This document shows, in pieces, positions 11,627 through 26,000 of a DNA stretch of 64,000 bases; positions within the stretch are counted from its first letter, which is position 1; each line of letters begins with the position of its first letter. Source of the stretch: Eurosta solidaginis (lineage: Eukaryota; Arthropoda; Insecta; Diptera; Tephritidae); NCBI RefSeq assembly GCF_040869045.1, contig NC_090319.1:300192998-300256997 (forward strand), given 5' to 3'. The translations under genes and the position numbers were made by a program. The notes under the pieces are model-generated. The model was not told where the DNA came from. It searched no databases and worked only from the letters and a program-made list of their open reading frames with translations.

Positions 11627-14600
11627 CTTAAAATTTAAATAGTATTTATTATTTAATGCGTTGATAACTACACTGTACAACACTTGGACGTACATTGAAC
11701 CAAACCAAGTTAACCTCCAAAACATAAATATTTGATTCGAAGTTCGAAATTGTACCCATCCTATATTTATTTTGTTTAAAAAATTAAATGAGCTTATGTG
11801 ACAGGTTCTATAGAGAACCAAAGGCAGATCCTCGCAAAATTAAAAGTGAAAATTTTCACAGAAACACAATAAAAATTTGGCGAATCTGGTAATGCGGATC
11901 ATATATTCGCATGCAGGGTCCTAGTTGTTCGACCATAACTTCAAATAAAATAATTAAAAAAAAAAATTTAGTTAAACGGTTTTATTGAAAACAATACTTA
12001 CATGAAGCAATAATAATACTAAAAGCTGGAAAATAATTAGGTAGGTCTCCTAGGTACTAGTCACCACACTCCTCATCAATCTAGGGCGTTGATCAGACAA
12101 TTAAATAAAAGCGTTGGACGTGCCAAATTTCTATTGAGTCATATATAAGACCAACTGAACCTTAATTATGTTATGCTATGCCTCACATTTTTACAAATTT
12201 CACACCCCCAACGCTTTTATTTGTTTATAGATGAGGAGTGTAATGACTAGACACAGTCAGTATTGTTTTCAATAAAACCGTTTTCAATAAAACCGTTGTA
12301 ATTTAATTGCCTATTATTTCTCATTCTATTTAGTTCATTTAGGCCCGGTTTTTCAGTAGTTGGTTAAGCTAAGCTTAAACTAAGTTTGCTTAAACTCTAG
12401 TCAAATTTAAACTCCAGTTAAACTACTGAGAAGTTTTTCAGTCACAGTTTAAGGCCGCCTTTGGGGTATGCGTTTTGTGCGCCAACATTGGTTTTTTTAT
12501 TATCTAGATAATTTGTAGACACGGCAACAGGTGAATTTTGTTTACCCAACAAACATGGAAAAAAATTTTCCGGCGAAATATATATCTAGTTCCGGAAGTG
12601 ATATCCAACATCATTATTTAATTATTCTTAAACCAGATAATTCTCGCGTTGATATCCAACTTCATTCTCCAATCACTATCCAACCTTTGAGCAATTTTGT
12701 AAAATTAAAAGTTTTCTAGTTGATTTCCAACGCCATTCATATTTTCCAATTATTATCCTAATTTCGAGAGATTTTGAGAAATTTACAATTCTCAAATGAA
12801 TATTCAACCCATTTCTCCAGTTGATATCTTTCATTATATGTGACCCGGTCTATGAAAAGGTGGCTTATGACTAAAAAAAAAATGTTTCCACTTTTTTTCT
12901 GGTTCGATAGTTTTTAGACGCTCTTTCACGTGGTGAAAACTAGAAAGTCCTAACTTGCTTAGAAGTGTACTAAAAATGTAAAGAAAGAAGAGCACAAATG
13001 AAAGACGATGAAGCCTTTGGTTCCTGCGATGCCACTTTGGTGGCTGGTGAAGCATCCTCAGATTTTTTGATAGCATTTTTTTCGATGGCAATGGAGCCAA
13101 AATATGGGTCAGAAACTGGTTTGTGCTTTGCCTTTTGGGCATGACTGTTCATAATGCAAAATAAAAACTACTAAGAAACTGAAGAAATGCATTGTTTATC
13201 TTTAACAGCTGTTTCTCGCAATTTCTTTTTTGAGTCACAAGCTACCTTTTCATAGACCGGGTCACATATATCGAGTTGAGGTGGAGCTGAAAAAAATCTT
13301 CAAGGTGGTACCACCAAATTCAACAGCTGTTTATTGTGAGAAATAAACACTTGGTTGATAGCAGTAATGAAGCGTAATTAATCAAGAATAAATTATATAG
13401 GCGGCCGCCGCCGTGTGATGGTAGCGTGCTCCGCCTACCACACCGAAGATCCAACATCAACATCATGGAATCTTACATTAGAGTCCAGTTAGACAACCAA
13501 AAGTTGTTAATTACATTTTTTTCAACTTAAGTAATAGCATTTTTTGCTTTATAAAAAATTCCCTCTTTTGCTGAGTACGCTATGATTCTCGAGTTGAGCC
13601 ATTCTTTCGAAACGACTCTTGAGATTTTAGAAGTTTGCCTACTTATCATCATGAGCTCTAAAGGTGCTCAAGCCCAAATGCTTGTTGGGTATATTCGACG
13701 CCATTTCGTAGGAACGCAAATAACTGATAGGTTAACTAGAGTTTAACTCTGGCAGATCGGCCGCTTAAGCTTAGCTTAAACTTCGGTTAAAGTAGACTGA
13801 AAAACTGCAGAATAATAGCGTTTTCTTTTCTGAAATAAATTGTTGCCTAAGTAGATGGTAAAGCCTTAATAGAGTTACTCCTACCCCAGAAAATGTTCAA
13901 CATTTATAGTGCATACAAAGAATATTTCAACTCACCATATTCACTCATATCGCAAATCACCCAAGATTGCGCATTGCGTATGTAAACCTTAGATCAGCTC
14001 TTTTTTATGGGCAATTCTTACGTCATTTTCCTTTAGCTCTTGTTTTTTTCTCTTTCTCTCAAACAGTCAACTGTGACGTAGATGCGCAGAACGAAGCAAT
14101 TTTGAACTCGTGAATGCGCAATCTGGGTAGATGATTTGTGCACTCATATTAAAGCCCCCATTACTGATACTTAGCATAGACTTGACTTGACTTGGCTGGA
14201 GCCTTAACAGAGTATATGTGGAACTTAAGAGCGAATTGAGAGTTTCACAGAGTTGCACTGCCACACCGCCATTTTATACAGGGTAAAAGTGTAACGCTTT
14301 TGCGTTGCGAGCAGGCAACAATTTTCAGAACGAAATACCCCGTAAAGGCGTTGCCTGTTTTTTTAGAATAGAACAACAACCCTTGCGCGGCATACAAAAA
14401 GAGAAAAGAAAATGCTATAAGCTTTAGCGTAGTTTAACTGACAAACTGAGTTGAACTTATACTGAAAAACCGGGCCGTAGTGACTCATTATTACACGGAC
14501 CATTTCTTGACAATTTGTTACAATCTAAATCCTCAATACATAATCTTCCAAAGACTTTACTCGACTCTGCGCCACGTATGCTTATCCCTCCTCGAACTCC

Positions 14601-16322
14601 AAAATATTTTGTCTCACTTCTACTAGACTATCAGCCCAATTCTAAACGAAAATTCCGTGCGATGTTTTTCCCTTCTCCCATTCCTCGTATTCTAAATAAA
14701 AATTCCTTATGAGTTTCTTCACTTCTCCCTTTCCTCCTATTCTGAACAATGTTCGAAAAAGCGGAACCGGTTATGGGAGAAAAGTAGATATTATGAATGT
14801 GAGGGAGAGGGAGATTTCTCTGCCATTTCATAGGAGTTTTTTCACTTGTTAAATTAAAGGGAATGTATAAAAATAGAGGAAATTGGTTCTTTTAAGAAAG
14901 AACACTTATTTGTACAAATTTGTTCTGAAATATGTATTTACATTCTAACATATTCTCACTGTTAATACAACAACAACCACAATATTCTTTATTTTAAGTC
15001 GAAAAGTATATCATAAGCAACGGAAGAGCTCTTCGTATATTTGATGCAGCCATCCAGAAATTGCGCAAGGATTTTTAAGAAGGCTTAAATAGATTTTGGC
15101 ATATGATGAAAGACTAATTCAACTCGACTTGGCCGCCAGAAAATAGTTTTGCTGAATGAAAGCAGGCAACTCCGGCGGATTTGTGTTATCCCACCGTCTT
15201 CTTCTTCTTATGCTCCTCTGTTGATGTTGCTGTGGCACCAATTCATTACTCATTTCAGTGAATACCACATGAAATGCAATAATATGCATTGTTTATATTT
15301 TATTTCTTAATTTCAAACAAATTCGCAACAATAATTAAACTTTTCTATTTTTTAAACAAAATAAGAAATGCGCAACGAAATTTCAATTGACAAAACAGCT
15401 GACTTCGAAACTTCGAAATTCCTATTCCCCAATTATTCTTCTCCCTAGGAGAAAAGAATTGGAGGAATTTTTCCGCGGGAATAATAAAATCCGCAGGAAC
15501 AAAATTCCGCAAGAATATTTAGAATTGGTGATATTTGTTCCAAATATGAGCCAAATCGGACATCATAGGTCGCTTTCTATTCATGTATGTATTATGTGTT
15601 CCAAATATGGACCAAATCGGATCTCAAATACGACTTTTTTAATATCTGGATCCTTGCGCCACCTACCGGAGTTTTTTTTTCATAGGTCATTTCTATTCAT
15701 GTATGTATTATGTGTTCCAAATATGAGCCAAATTGGAACACAAATACGATTTTTCGAAATATTTCGATCCATGCGCCACCTATCGGAGTTTGTTCTTATT
15801 ATTGCATTGTCATCGGGTTCTGAACTATATTCCAAGTTTCAAGCTAGTAGCTTATCGGGAAGTTACTTAAATTTCAATTACAAAATTCGTGCCAGCCAGC
15901 CAGCCAACCAAGTCAAGCTAAATAAAACCCACTTATTTTGTTTTGTTCATTTTCCGACAGGGTGGATAAATGATGTATATTGGAACGATTTTCCGTCATC
16001 CCTTGTCAAATTTGGTTTCGAGAAAAACCGGTTTCGGCGTTGTGCCATCATCAGTGTCGATTTTCGTTCTCCAATATACATCACTAAATAAAACCATTTA
16101 AAAACGCTCAATTGCCAGTGTTTTCTTTTATGGTTTTGAGGTTAGCCCGGCCCGCAACCCGTTAAGCCAATTTAGCATTAAAATGGATGGGAATATATGT
16201 AACGCTTTACCAGATCCGCTTTTTTCTAGCTGCGTAATTTATAGCTTTAAATTTTTGTCGAAGATCTTTCTTTTGACCCCTTATGATATATGCTGTATTA
16301 ACTGGAGAAAAAAAATATATCT

Positions 16323-16363
<41 letters not shown>

Positions 16364-16991
16364 GGCGGGTCGATTTAAAAATCGCTCATTGCTCTGTGAA
16401 AATTGTATTCTAGGGATCAAAATAAGAAACTTTGCCGAAGGAACCATACCTCTAAAACGAATTCTGATGCCCCCCCCCCCCCCCCCCCCGCCCCCCCTTT
16501 GGATCGAACTTTTTGGTAGGGGCAATTTCAATTCTACCTGCTGTGTCTTGTGGTGGCTTAAAAAAAACAACAAAAGCAATTTTACGATCTGCAATTGTGT
16601 CACAGTGATACCTTCATTTTTTAAAACGGTTGAATAAAAAACCCACACAACTATGTTTACGACATGCAAATGCATCACAGTGATTCTAATAATGTTTCTA
16701 ATAATTTTTTTTAATTTCTTTTCTATTACTAAGTTAAATTCATTTTTTCATTTACATATGTTCTGACAAAATAAATTTCTAAAGAGAAAAATAAACTCCA
16801 AAAAGAAAAAAACATAGGCATTTCAAAGTGGGATTTTTTCAAAATTTGCTCCTACGACCCAAATCATCATCAGCATCAGAATTCGTTTTAGAGTTATGGT
16901 TCCTTGGGCAAAGTTTCTTATTTTGATCCCTAGAATATGATTTTCACAGAGCAATGGGCGATTTTTTTGCCTCCCCACAAATCGACCCGGC

Positions 16992-17044
<53 letters not shown>

Positions 17045-20000
17045 ATATGAAAAGAAGACAGACCCAGCACGCCTTCATTTTTACTTTTTAATTTGTTTAA
17101 ACTTTAAATACAATAAATAAATAAAATATATTAGAATAGGTCCAATTGCGAACTACGAAAACGAATATCTATGCTTTGAAAGCTATCTTCGAAAGCCGAA
17201 GAAATCGCGAGTGTTGTAAAGTGTTGGTAGTTCTCAATTTTATAATAATACTTCTTATTACAGTATAAACAATTCACAGAACTTACATTCTCTTCAGTGT
17301 TGGTTGGCCAGCCGAATTTCTTTAACGTCTTGTTATCTACCAGCATATCAAGAAGTTTTCTAACATTCTCTTTCAATTTCATATCCTCTTCGTTCAATTC
17401 AATTGGAGCGCTAGCTATAATAGCATTACTTTGAACCGCGGCCGCAAGTGATTCAGCTAAGGATTTACGTTGCTCTTTCTTAACTTCAGGCAATACATCA
17501 GCAGGACAACAAGTAACTGTTTCAATCGGCCCGTCACCATCTAAAGGTATAACAGTGAAAGCTTCGTTACGTAGAATAGTTGGACGTTCTCTATCCACAC
17601 GGCCAGGTACAGCGCTGACAATAAATTCCTTTACAACTAAACCTCCTTCATTACCATTGTTCGTATTATTGTAAATCTGTTTGGTGCTAACACTGTCAGC
17701 GTTCATGATAGCTGCATTCCCTTCAGTTTCGCTTAAAATTTCAATATCGTTTAACGCTTCACCTTCAATGCTGTATATGTTTTCATCCTTTTTCATTACA
17801 TTGTCAGCTTTCGGTATTTCGTTTACAAAGTCTTCAGGATCAACCTCATGTAATTTGAGTATATGAAACTGGAAATCCTTAGGTGTGCCAAAGTCTTCAT
17901 CACATACAGCACAGAATGTTTGATTGCGCTTTTTAGATTTGCGAGTACTAGATCGTTGCTTTGGTGTATTGGATGCCTGACGTGGCTTACGTGCCTTACG
18001 TTCCTTTGGTTCTTTTGTATCTATTTAAATGGAAAAGAATTTACAATAATTCAATTACTATATGTATCTACTATTCAATAAGAAAGACTTTTTCTTTCTG
18101 GGATTCAAGTGGTTGATAAGCGCAATACAAAGCTGTATAGCTTCAAAGCTTCCGCAACCCAATTGTCAACCTCACCTACGCGAGGGGAATCCTGTTACAA
18201 ATATGAGTGTATCATACATATATTTAGCAGGCGAGGTTTGGCCGACCCCATTCCTCCTGGAACTATTGGGTGGGGAAGGGGGCGTTATGGCCTAGAAGGT
18301 TTAATGTGGTCATATAAATCGTTGCCGCGATGGTCGGGCTAGTACCTTAATGGTACTTTGTTACCGGAACGTACCGGTTCTATATCGTGCAAAGAACCAT
18401 CAACATCGATAACACTCCCCAAAACCTTCGGGCAATGCGTTTAATTGAATTGCGCAACAACGTTGTTAGGAAGCATCTTTCAGGCTAATCGACTAGTGGG
18501 GGTGAAATTCAAAATGTTAGTCAAGAAGTAACTTTACAAAATATAGCCCTCACAAATTCATATGTTTAATTTCGACAAAGCATTGTGGCCACCATGGTGT
18601 GATGGTAGTGTGCTCCGCCTACCACACCGAATATCCTGGGTTCACGCCCCGAGCAAAGCACCATCAAAATTTTAGAAACAAGTTTTTTCAATTAGAAGAA
18701 AATCTTCTAAGCGGGGTCACCCCTCGACAGTGTTTGGCAAGCACTCCGAGTATATTTCTGCTATGAAAAGCTTCTCAGTGAAAACTCATCTGCCTGGCAG
18801 ATGCCGTTCGGAGTCGGCATAAAACAAGTAGGTCCCGTCCCGCCAATTTGTGGGGAAACCTAAAAGGAGCACGACGCAAATTGGAAGAGAAGCTCAACCT
18901 AAAATCTCTCTGGAGGTTATCGCGCCTTACATTTATTTATTTAAAAATGTTTGTAAATTGTCGAGCTCGAGGCCATACAATATTAAATAACAAACAAAGA
19001 AAACTGTTTATTTGTATATGTTATATATTGTCGTTTTTTATTTATCGATATTTCGACTTCAATTAGAAGTCATCTTCAGGACTAGAAATACAAAAATACA
19101 AGTATTATAATAAAAAACATAAAAGTACATGTATACATTTGACGATCTGTTTGCCATTGCAAGAACGGACCATATTGAGAAAATGCTGGCTAACTTAAAT
19201 GAATACAACAGATCTATAAAATTTACGTTAGAAGTTGAGAAAGATGGAAAATTGCCATTTCTGGACACTCTGGTAACAAAAAACAACAACCACCTCACGT
19301 TCGATTGGTATAGAAAGCCTACTGCCTCCGGTAGATTATTAAACTTTTATTCGAAATACGACAAGTCTGCAATTGTAAATACGGTCAAAAATTTCGTAAG
19401 ACGTGTTCTCACAATTAGTGACGCGATGTACCATAAGAAAAATATTGAAATAATTCAAAAAGTTCTTGAAAATAATGAATTTCCCTGCTCAACTTATAAA
19501 ACAATTCATACATAGCCATTTCAAGACGACTAGAGACAAGAAAGCCAAACCAGATAAAATATATAAATCCACCACTTTTGTACCAGGTTTGTCGAATAGG
19601 ATTAAGCATTCGAATTTGTACGACAGGGAAAAATTTCAAATTGGCTTCACATATAACAACACTTTACAAAAAAATATTTACAAATACAAAAAGCAAAATC
19701 GGAAAATATGAGAAATCTGACGTTATATATAAAATTAAATGCAACGGCAAAGGGTCCCACGTATGCAATAAGGTATATGTGGGGACAACTAAATCCAAAC
19801 TAAAGACAAGGATTTCCGCTCACAAATCAAACATAAAAAAAAGGGACCACACTAATGATAACAAAACGGCCCTCACTCAGCATTGCAAAACAACTGGACA
19901 CTCTCCGGATTTCGATGAGGTAGAAATTCTACAACAAGAAAAACATTATACGAAACGCTATATTTTGGAGATGCTTCACATCATCAGCACACCCAACGAT

Positions 20001-23000
20001 AAAAGAATGAATTTTAAGTCAGACACAGACCAATGCGCTCACGCATTCCGACAATTGGTAAAGCAAAATTGCAAAAATTAATGCTGAGAGTGTTATACAA
20101 CAACATTTATCTGGTGGGAATTTAATACATACTTATGCTATGGGTGTCGCTCACAGTTTAACTTTTTATGCTATATTGTTGTTAGTTAAGAATTTTGTTT
20201 ATAATTACGGTTCTTTATTTGTTTACTTTTTATGTTTATTTTCGTTTTTGTCATATCAAATTTTAAATTAGTCGATCTGGTACATCCAACGATGTAAGTC
20301 AAATGTATACATGTACTTTTATGTTTTTTATTATAATACTTGTATTTTTGTATTTCTAGTCCTGAAGATGACTTCTAATTGAAGTCGAAATATCGATAAA
20401 TAAAAAACGACAATATATAACATATACAAATAAACAGTTTTCTTTGTTTGTTATTTAATATTGTATGGCCTCGAGCTCGACAATTTACAAACATTTTTAC
20501 AAACTAAAGGCCAAAAAACCAACAAAAAAAAAAAATTTATTTATTGTGTCGCAAAATGCATTGTAAATCAAACTCGTTTGACTACTCTCAAGTGTTATTT
20601 CTTTAACCGAATAACTATGTAAACTAACCTTAAAAATATTCTACCACAGCATCAAATTTGTATTTAATATCAAGCACGATAGACTACCAACATACCTCAG
20701 CGAAAAGCTTATATGTGACCCGGTCTATGAAAAGGTGGCTTATGACTCAAAAAAGAAATTGCGAGAAACTGCTGTAAACAGCTGTTTTTTTTTTAGTCAT
20801 AAGCCACCTTTTTATAGACCGGGTCACATATATGTAAATAATGCACATTCATACGTAATCAGAGAATCCATCCAATAAGATATACGTGTTTTATACTAAG
20901 CGTGCTTTGCACACAGAGTATATTAACTTTGATTGGATAACGGTTGGTTGTACAGGTATAATGGAATCGAGATAGATAGAGACTTCCATATATCAAAATC
21001 AACAGTATCGAAAAAACATTTGATTGAGCCATGTCCGTCCGTCTGTCCGTTAACACGATAACTAGAGTAAATATTGAGATATCCTCACCAAATTTGGTGC
21101 ACGAGCTTATCTTGACCCAGAATAGATTGGTATTGAAAATGAGCGAAATCGGATGATAACCACGTCCACTTTTTATATATATAACATTTTGGAAAACACA
21201 AAAAACGTGATTATTTAGTAAACAATACACCTAGAATGTTGATTTTGACGTGTGGACTGATATTGAGACTCTTGATAAAAATTTGAAAAAAAATTTTTAA
21301 ATGGGCGTGGCACCGCCCACTTATGATAAAATCAATTTTACAAATATTATTAATCATAAATCAAAAATCGTTAAACCTATCGTAACAAAATTCGGCAGAG
21401 AGGTTGCCTTTACTATAGGGAATGCATTGGAGAAAAATTAAGGAAATCGGCTAAGGGCCACGCTCACTTTTATATAAAAGGTTTCTAAAAGGGTTGTGGA
21501 CGAATAAAATAAGCTATATCTTTGCAAAAAAGAGCTTTATATCAATGGAATTTCATTTCCCAAGTGGATTTATAACAATAAATAGGAAAAACTTAAAATT
21601 TTAAAAAATGGGCGTGGCACTGCCACTTTTATGACTAAGCAATTTTCAAGCAAATTGTCCCTATAGCAGGAAATATTTCTACAAAAAATGGACGAGATCG
21701 GTTAGAGACCACGCCCACTTTTATATAAAAGATTTTTAAAAGGGTCGTAGACGAAAATAATAAGATATAACTTAGGGAAAAAGAGCTTTGTATCAATATA
21801 ATTTTACTTTCTAAATTGAATTATAACATTAAATTTGAAAACTCTAAAATTTTTGAAAATGGGTGTAGCACCGTCCCTTTTATGACTAAGCAATTTTCTA
21901 TGTTTCGGGAGCCATAACTCGAAGAAAAATTAACATATCGTAATGAAATTGTGTACACATATTTTCCTTATAGCAGAAAATATTTCTAGTAAAAATTGAC
22001 GGGATCGGTTAAGTCTTAAAGGGTCGTAGACTAGAATAATAAGATATAACTTAGCAAAAAATAGTTTTGAATCAATGATATTTCACTTATCAAGTTTTAT
22101 ACTAAGAGGAAATGGGGAGAAATTTTTTTTGTAAACGGGTGGTGCCACGAGTTATGTAGAAAAGTAATTTATCTCAAATGAAATGTACAACTAAAGTTCA
22201 CGCTGCGTATATACTGTTCGGTTACACCCGAACTTAGACACCTTTACTTTTTTATTTTTATTTTTACATGACATATCCTATACTGGAGCGGGAAAATGGA
22301 ATGGTAATATTGTAAGCATTAAAATACTATGCATCCGGCTCTAAGGAAAAGAAAATCGGGTCGCCACCTGTAACTCGAGACCGTTCCAACAACTAATTTC
22401 GCTGGGGTTTGGTACTTTCAGCCGATATTTACTGTTGCTGATCGGAAACACTTGCATTCCGACAACATTTATACGAGGGTTGCTATTTATATTTTGAGCC
22501 TTGGCAACACTAATTTGCCAGCGCCATCTGACGTTTTCAATTGAAAGTTTGACATTTTTAAGCATAACCTTCTTTAGAAAATTTTGACATTTGAGCACAA
22601 CTTGTGTTGTTTACAGTAACTTAAAAATTGTATATCAGCGAAAAAATGGAATTAACTAGTGAAAATTTTCGTGCGATGATTTTTTACGACTTTCGCCGTG
22701 GACTATCAAGATAGGAGTGCTTTGATCAACTTACTTCCACTTTTGGTGATGAAGCCCCATTCTTTGCCACTGTGAAACGCTGGTATAACGAATTCCGTCG
22801 TGGCCGCCGTTCGCTCAGGGACGAAAGTCGTGAAGGTCGTCCAAAATCAGTTTTTGTGCCACAAAACATTGACGCTGTGCGCGAACTTATTTTGCTTGAT
22901 CGTCATACGACTTATCGTGAGATTGAGGCATCCCTGGGCATTAGTATGACGAGCATCAATAAGATATTGCATCAACATTTAGCTGTGAAAAAAATTTGTT

Positions 23001-26000
23001 CGCGTTGGATCCCGCATAATTTGAAAAAAGCTCAAAAAGTTGCTCGTGTCAATTGGTGCAAAGAAATACAATACAGTGCATCAAAAGCTGTATATAACAT
23101 CTACACAGGTGACGAATCTTGGATCTATGCGTATGAGCCCGAAACAAAACAGCAATCCACTGTATGGGTCTTCCAAGATAAGCCAACTCCGACAAAAGTG
23201 ATTCGTGGCGAAGCTCTTCGAAGCAAATGATCGCCTGTTTCTTCGGAATAACTGGATATGTGGACACCGTGCCATTAGAGCAACGAAGAACGGAGAATTC
23301 CGAATGGTATACAACCATTTGTTTGCCAGTAGTGCTTGGTGAAATACGGAAGAAGAAACAGCAACGAAGGATCATTCTTCATCATGACAATGCCAGCTCT
23401 CACACATCGGCTGAAACAACCGTCTATTTGACTGGCCAAATCGTCGAATTAATGAGTCACCCTCCGTACTGCCCTGATTTGGCGCTAAATGACTTCTTTT
23501 TATTTCCGCAAATCAAGAATAAATTGCGTGGCCAACGTTTTTCGGCGCCCGAAGAAGACGTTGATGCATTCAAAAACCATGTTTTGGAGATGCCTCAGCG
23601 AAAAGCTTATATGTGACCCGGTCTATGAAAAGGTGGCTTATGACTCAAAAAAGAAATTGCGAGAAACTGCTGTAAACAGCTGTTTTTTTTTTAGTCATAA
23701 GCCACCTTTTTATAGACCGGGTCACATATATGTAAATAATGCACATTCATACGTAATCAGAGAATCCATCCAATAAGATATACGTGTTTTATACTAAGCG
23801 TGCTTTGCACACAGAGTATATTAACTTTGATTGGATAACGGTTGGTTGTACAGGTATAATGGAATCGAGATAGATAGAGACTTCCATATATCAAAATCAA
23901 CAGTATCGAAAAAACATTTGATTGAGCCATGTCCGTCCGTCTGTCCGTTAACACGATAACTAGAGTAAATATTGAGATATCCTCACCAAATTTGGTGCAC
24001 GAGCTTATCTTGACCCAGAATAGATTGGTATTGAAAATGAGCGAAATCGGATGATAACCACGTCCACTTTTTATATATATAACATTTTGGAAAACACAAA
24101 AAACGTGATTATTTAGTAAACAATACACCTAGAATGTTGATTTTGACGTGTGGACTGATATTGAGACTCTTGATAAAAATTTGAAAAAAAATTTTTAAAT
24201 GGGCGTGGCACCGCCCACTTATGATAAAATCAATTTTACAAATATTATTAATCATAAATCAAAAATCGTTAAACCTATCGTAACAAAATTCGGCAGAGAG
24301 GTTGCCTTTACTATAGGGAATGCATTGGAGAAAAATTAAGGAAATCGGCTAAGGGCCACGCTCACTTTTATATAAAAGGTTTCTAAAAGGGTTGTGGACG
24401 AATAAAATAAGCTATATCTTTGCAAAAAAGAGCTTTATATCAATGGAATTTCATTTCCCAAGTGGATTTATAACAATAAATAGGAAAAACTTAAAATTTT
24501 AAAAAATGGGCGTGGCACTGCCACTTTTATGACTAAGCAATTTTCAAGCAAATTGTCCCTATAGCAGGAAATATTTCTACAAAAAATGGACGAGATCGGT
24601 TAGAGACCACGCCCACTTTTATATAAAAGATTTTTAAAAGGGTCGTAGACGAAAATAATAAGATATAACTTAGGGAAAAAGAGCTTTGTATCAATATAAT
24701 TTTACTTTCTAAATTGAATTATAACATTAAATTTGAAAACTCTAAAATTTTTGAAAATGGGTGTAGCACCGTCCCTTTTATGACTAAGCAATTTTCTATG
24801 TTTCGGGAGCCATAACTCGAAGAAAAATTAACATATCGTAATGAAATTGTGTACACATATTTTCCTTATAGCAGAAAATATTTCTAGTAAAAATTGACGG
24901 GATCGGTTAAGTCTTAAAGGGTCGTAGACTAGAATAATAAGATATAACTTAGCAAAAAATAGTTTTGAATCAATGATATTTCACTTATCAAGTTTTATAC
25001 TAAGAGGAAATGGGGAGAAATTTTTTTTGTAAACGGGTGGTGCCACGAGTTATGTAGAAAAGTAATTTATCTCAAATGAAATGTACAACTAAAGTTCACG
25101 CTGCGTATATACTGTTCGGTTACACCCGAACTTAGACACCTTTACTTTTTTATTTTTATTTTTACATGACATATCCTATACTGGAGCGGGAAAATGGAAT
25201 GGTAATATTGTAAGCATTAAAATACTATGCATCCGGCTCTAAGGAAAAGAAAATCGGGTCGCCACCTGTAACTCGAGACCGTTCCAACAACTAATTTCGC
25301 TGGGGTTTGGTACTTTCAGCCGATATTTACTGTTGCTGATCGGAAACACTTGCATTCCGACAACATTTATACGAGGGTTGCTATTTATATTTTGAGCCTT
25401 GGCAACACTAATTTGCCAGCGCCATCTGACGTTTTCAATTGAAAGTTTGACATTTTTAAGCATAACCTTCTTTAGAAAATTTTGACATTTGAGCACAACT
25501 TGTGTTGTTTACAGTAACTTAAAAATTGTATATCAGCGAAAAAATGGAATTAACTAGTGAAAATTTTCGTGCGATGATTTTTTACGACTTTCGCCGTGGA
25601 CTATCAAGATAGGAGTGCTTTGATCAACTTACTTCCACTTTTGGTGATGAAGCCCCATTCTTTGCCACTGTGAAACGCTGGTATAACGAATTCCGTCGTG
25701 GCCGCCGTTCGCTCAGGGACGAAATTCGTGAAGGTCGTCCAAAATCAGTTTTTGTGCCACAAAACATTGACGCTGTGCGCGAACTTATTTTGCTTGATCG
25801 TCATACGACTTATCGTGAGATTGAGGCATCCCTGGGCATTAGTATGACGAGCATCAATAAGATATTGCATCAACATTTAGCTGTGAAAAAAATTTGTTCG
25901 CGTTGGATCCCGCATAATTTGAAAAAAGCTCAAAAAGTTGCTCGTGTCAATTGGTGCAAAGAAATACAATACAGTGCATCAAAAGCTGTATATAACATCT

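Larger units (their letters stand above)
12345..14476. mobile_element. TIR element with GGCCCGG ends, composite
   Basis: GGCCCGGTTTTTCAGTA at 12345 is matched by its exact inverse ending near 14476. Just inside the ends lie 'ttaagct/agcttaa' and 'gtttaac' phrases. A similar inner end at about 13740-13815 ('actgaaaaactgcag') suggests two related copies side by side or an internal rearrangement. It holds a second MITE (12839-13266) and a SINE head (13400-13452). No transposase ORF. Target duplication unclear. Confidence 0.55.
18942..20499 (+). mobile_element. Penelope-like element, 5'-truncated, with inverted terminal repeats
   Basis: A near-perfect inverted repeat of about 200 bp (18942-19142 and 20298-20499) encloses a fragment of a Penelope-type protein. 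Coding begins exactly where the left arm ends, at the DD of the reverse transcriptase catalytic motif, so the 5' part was lost and capped with an inverted copy of the 3' terminal repeat. Inverted pseudo-LTRs are known for this class. Each arm holds a hammerhead-like motif. Confidence 0.82.

Noticed and set aside
11627..11821. Extension of exon 8 to an upstream ATG as a separate 149-codon gene
   Set aside because: The acceptor at 11628-11627 joins exon 7 in frame; the upstream part is compositionally intronic.
15387..16091. 234-codon open frame
   Set aside because: It lies over a tandem repeat; the protein repeats with the DNA and has no domain.
16298..17044. Frames with Tyr-Ile runs and poly-Gly/Pro
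   Set aside because: Translations of AT microsatellites and the C tract.
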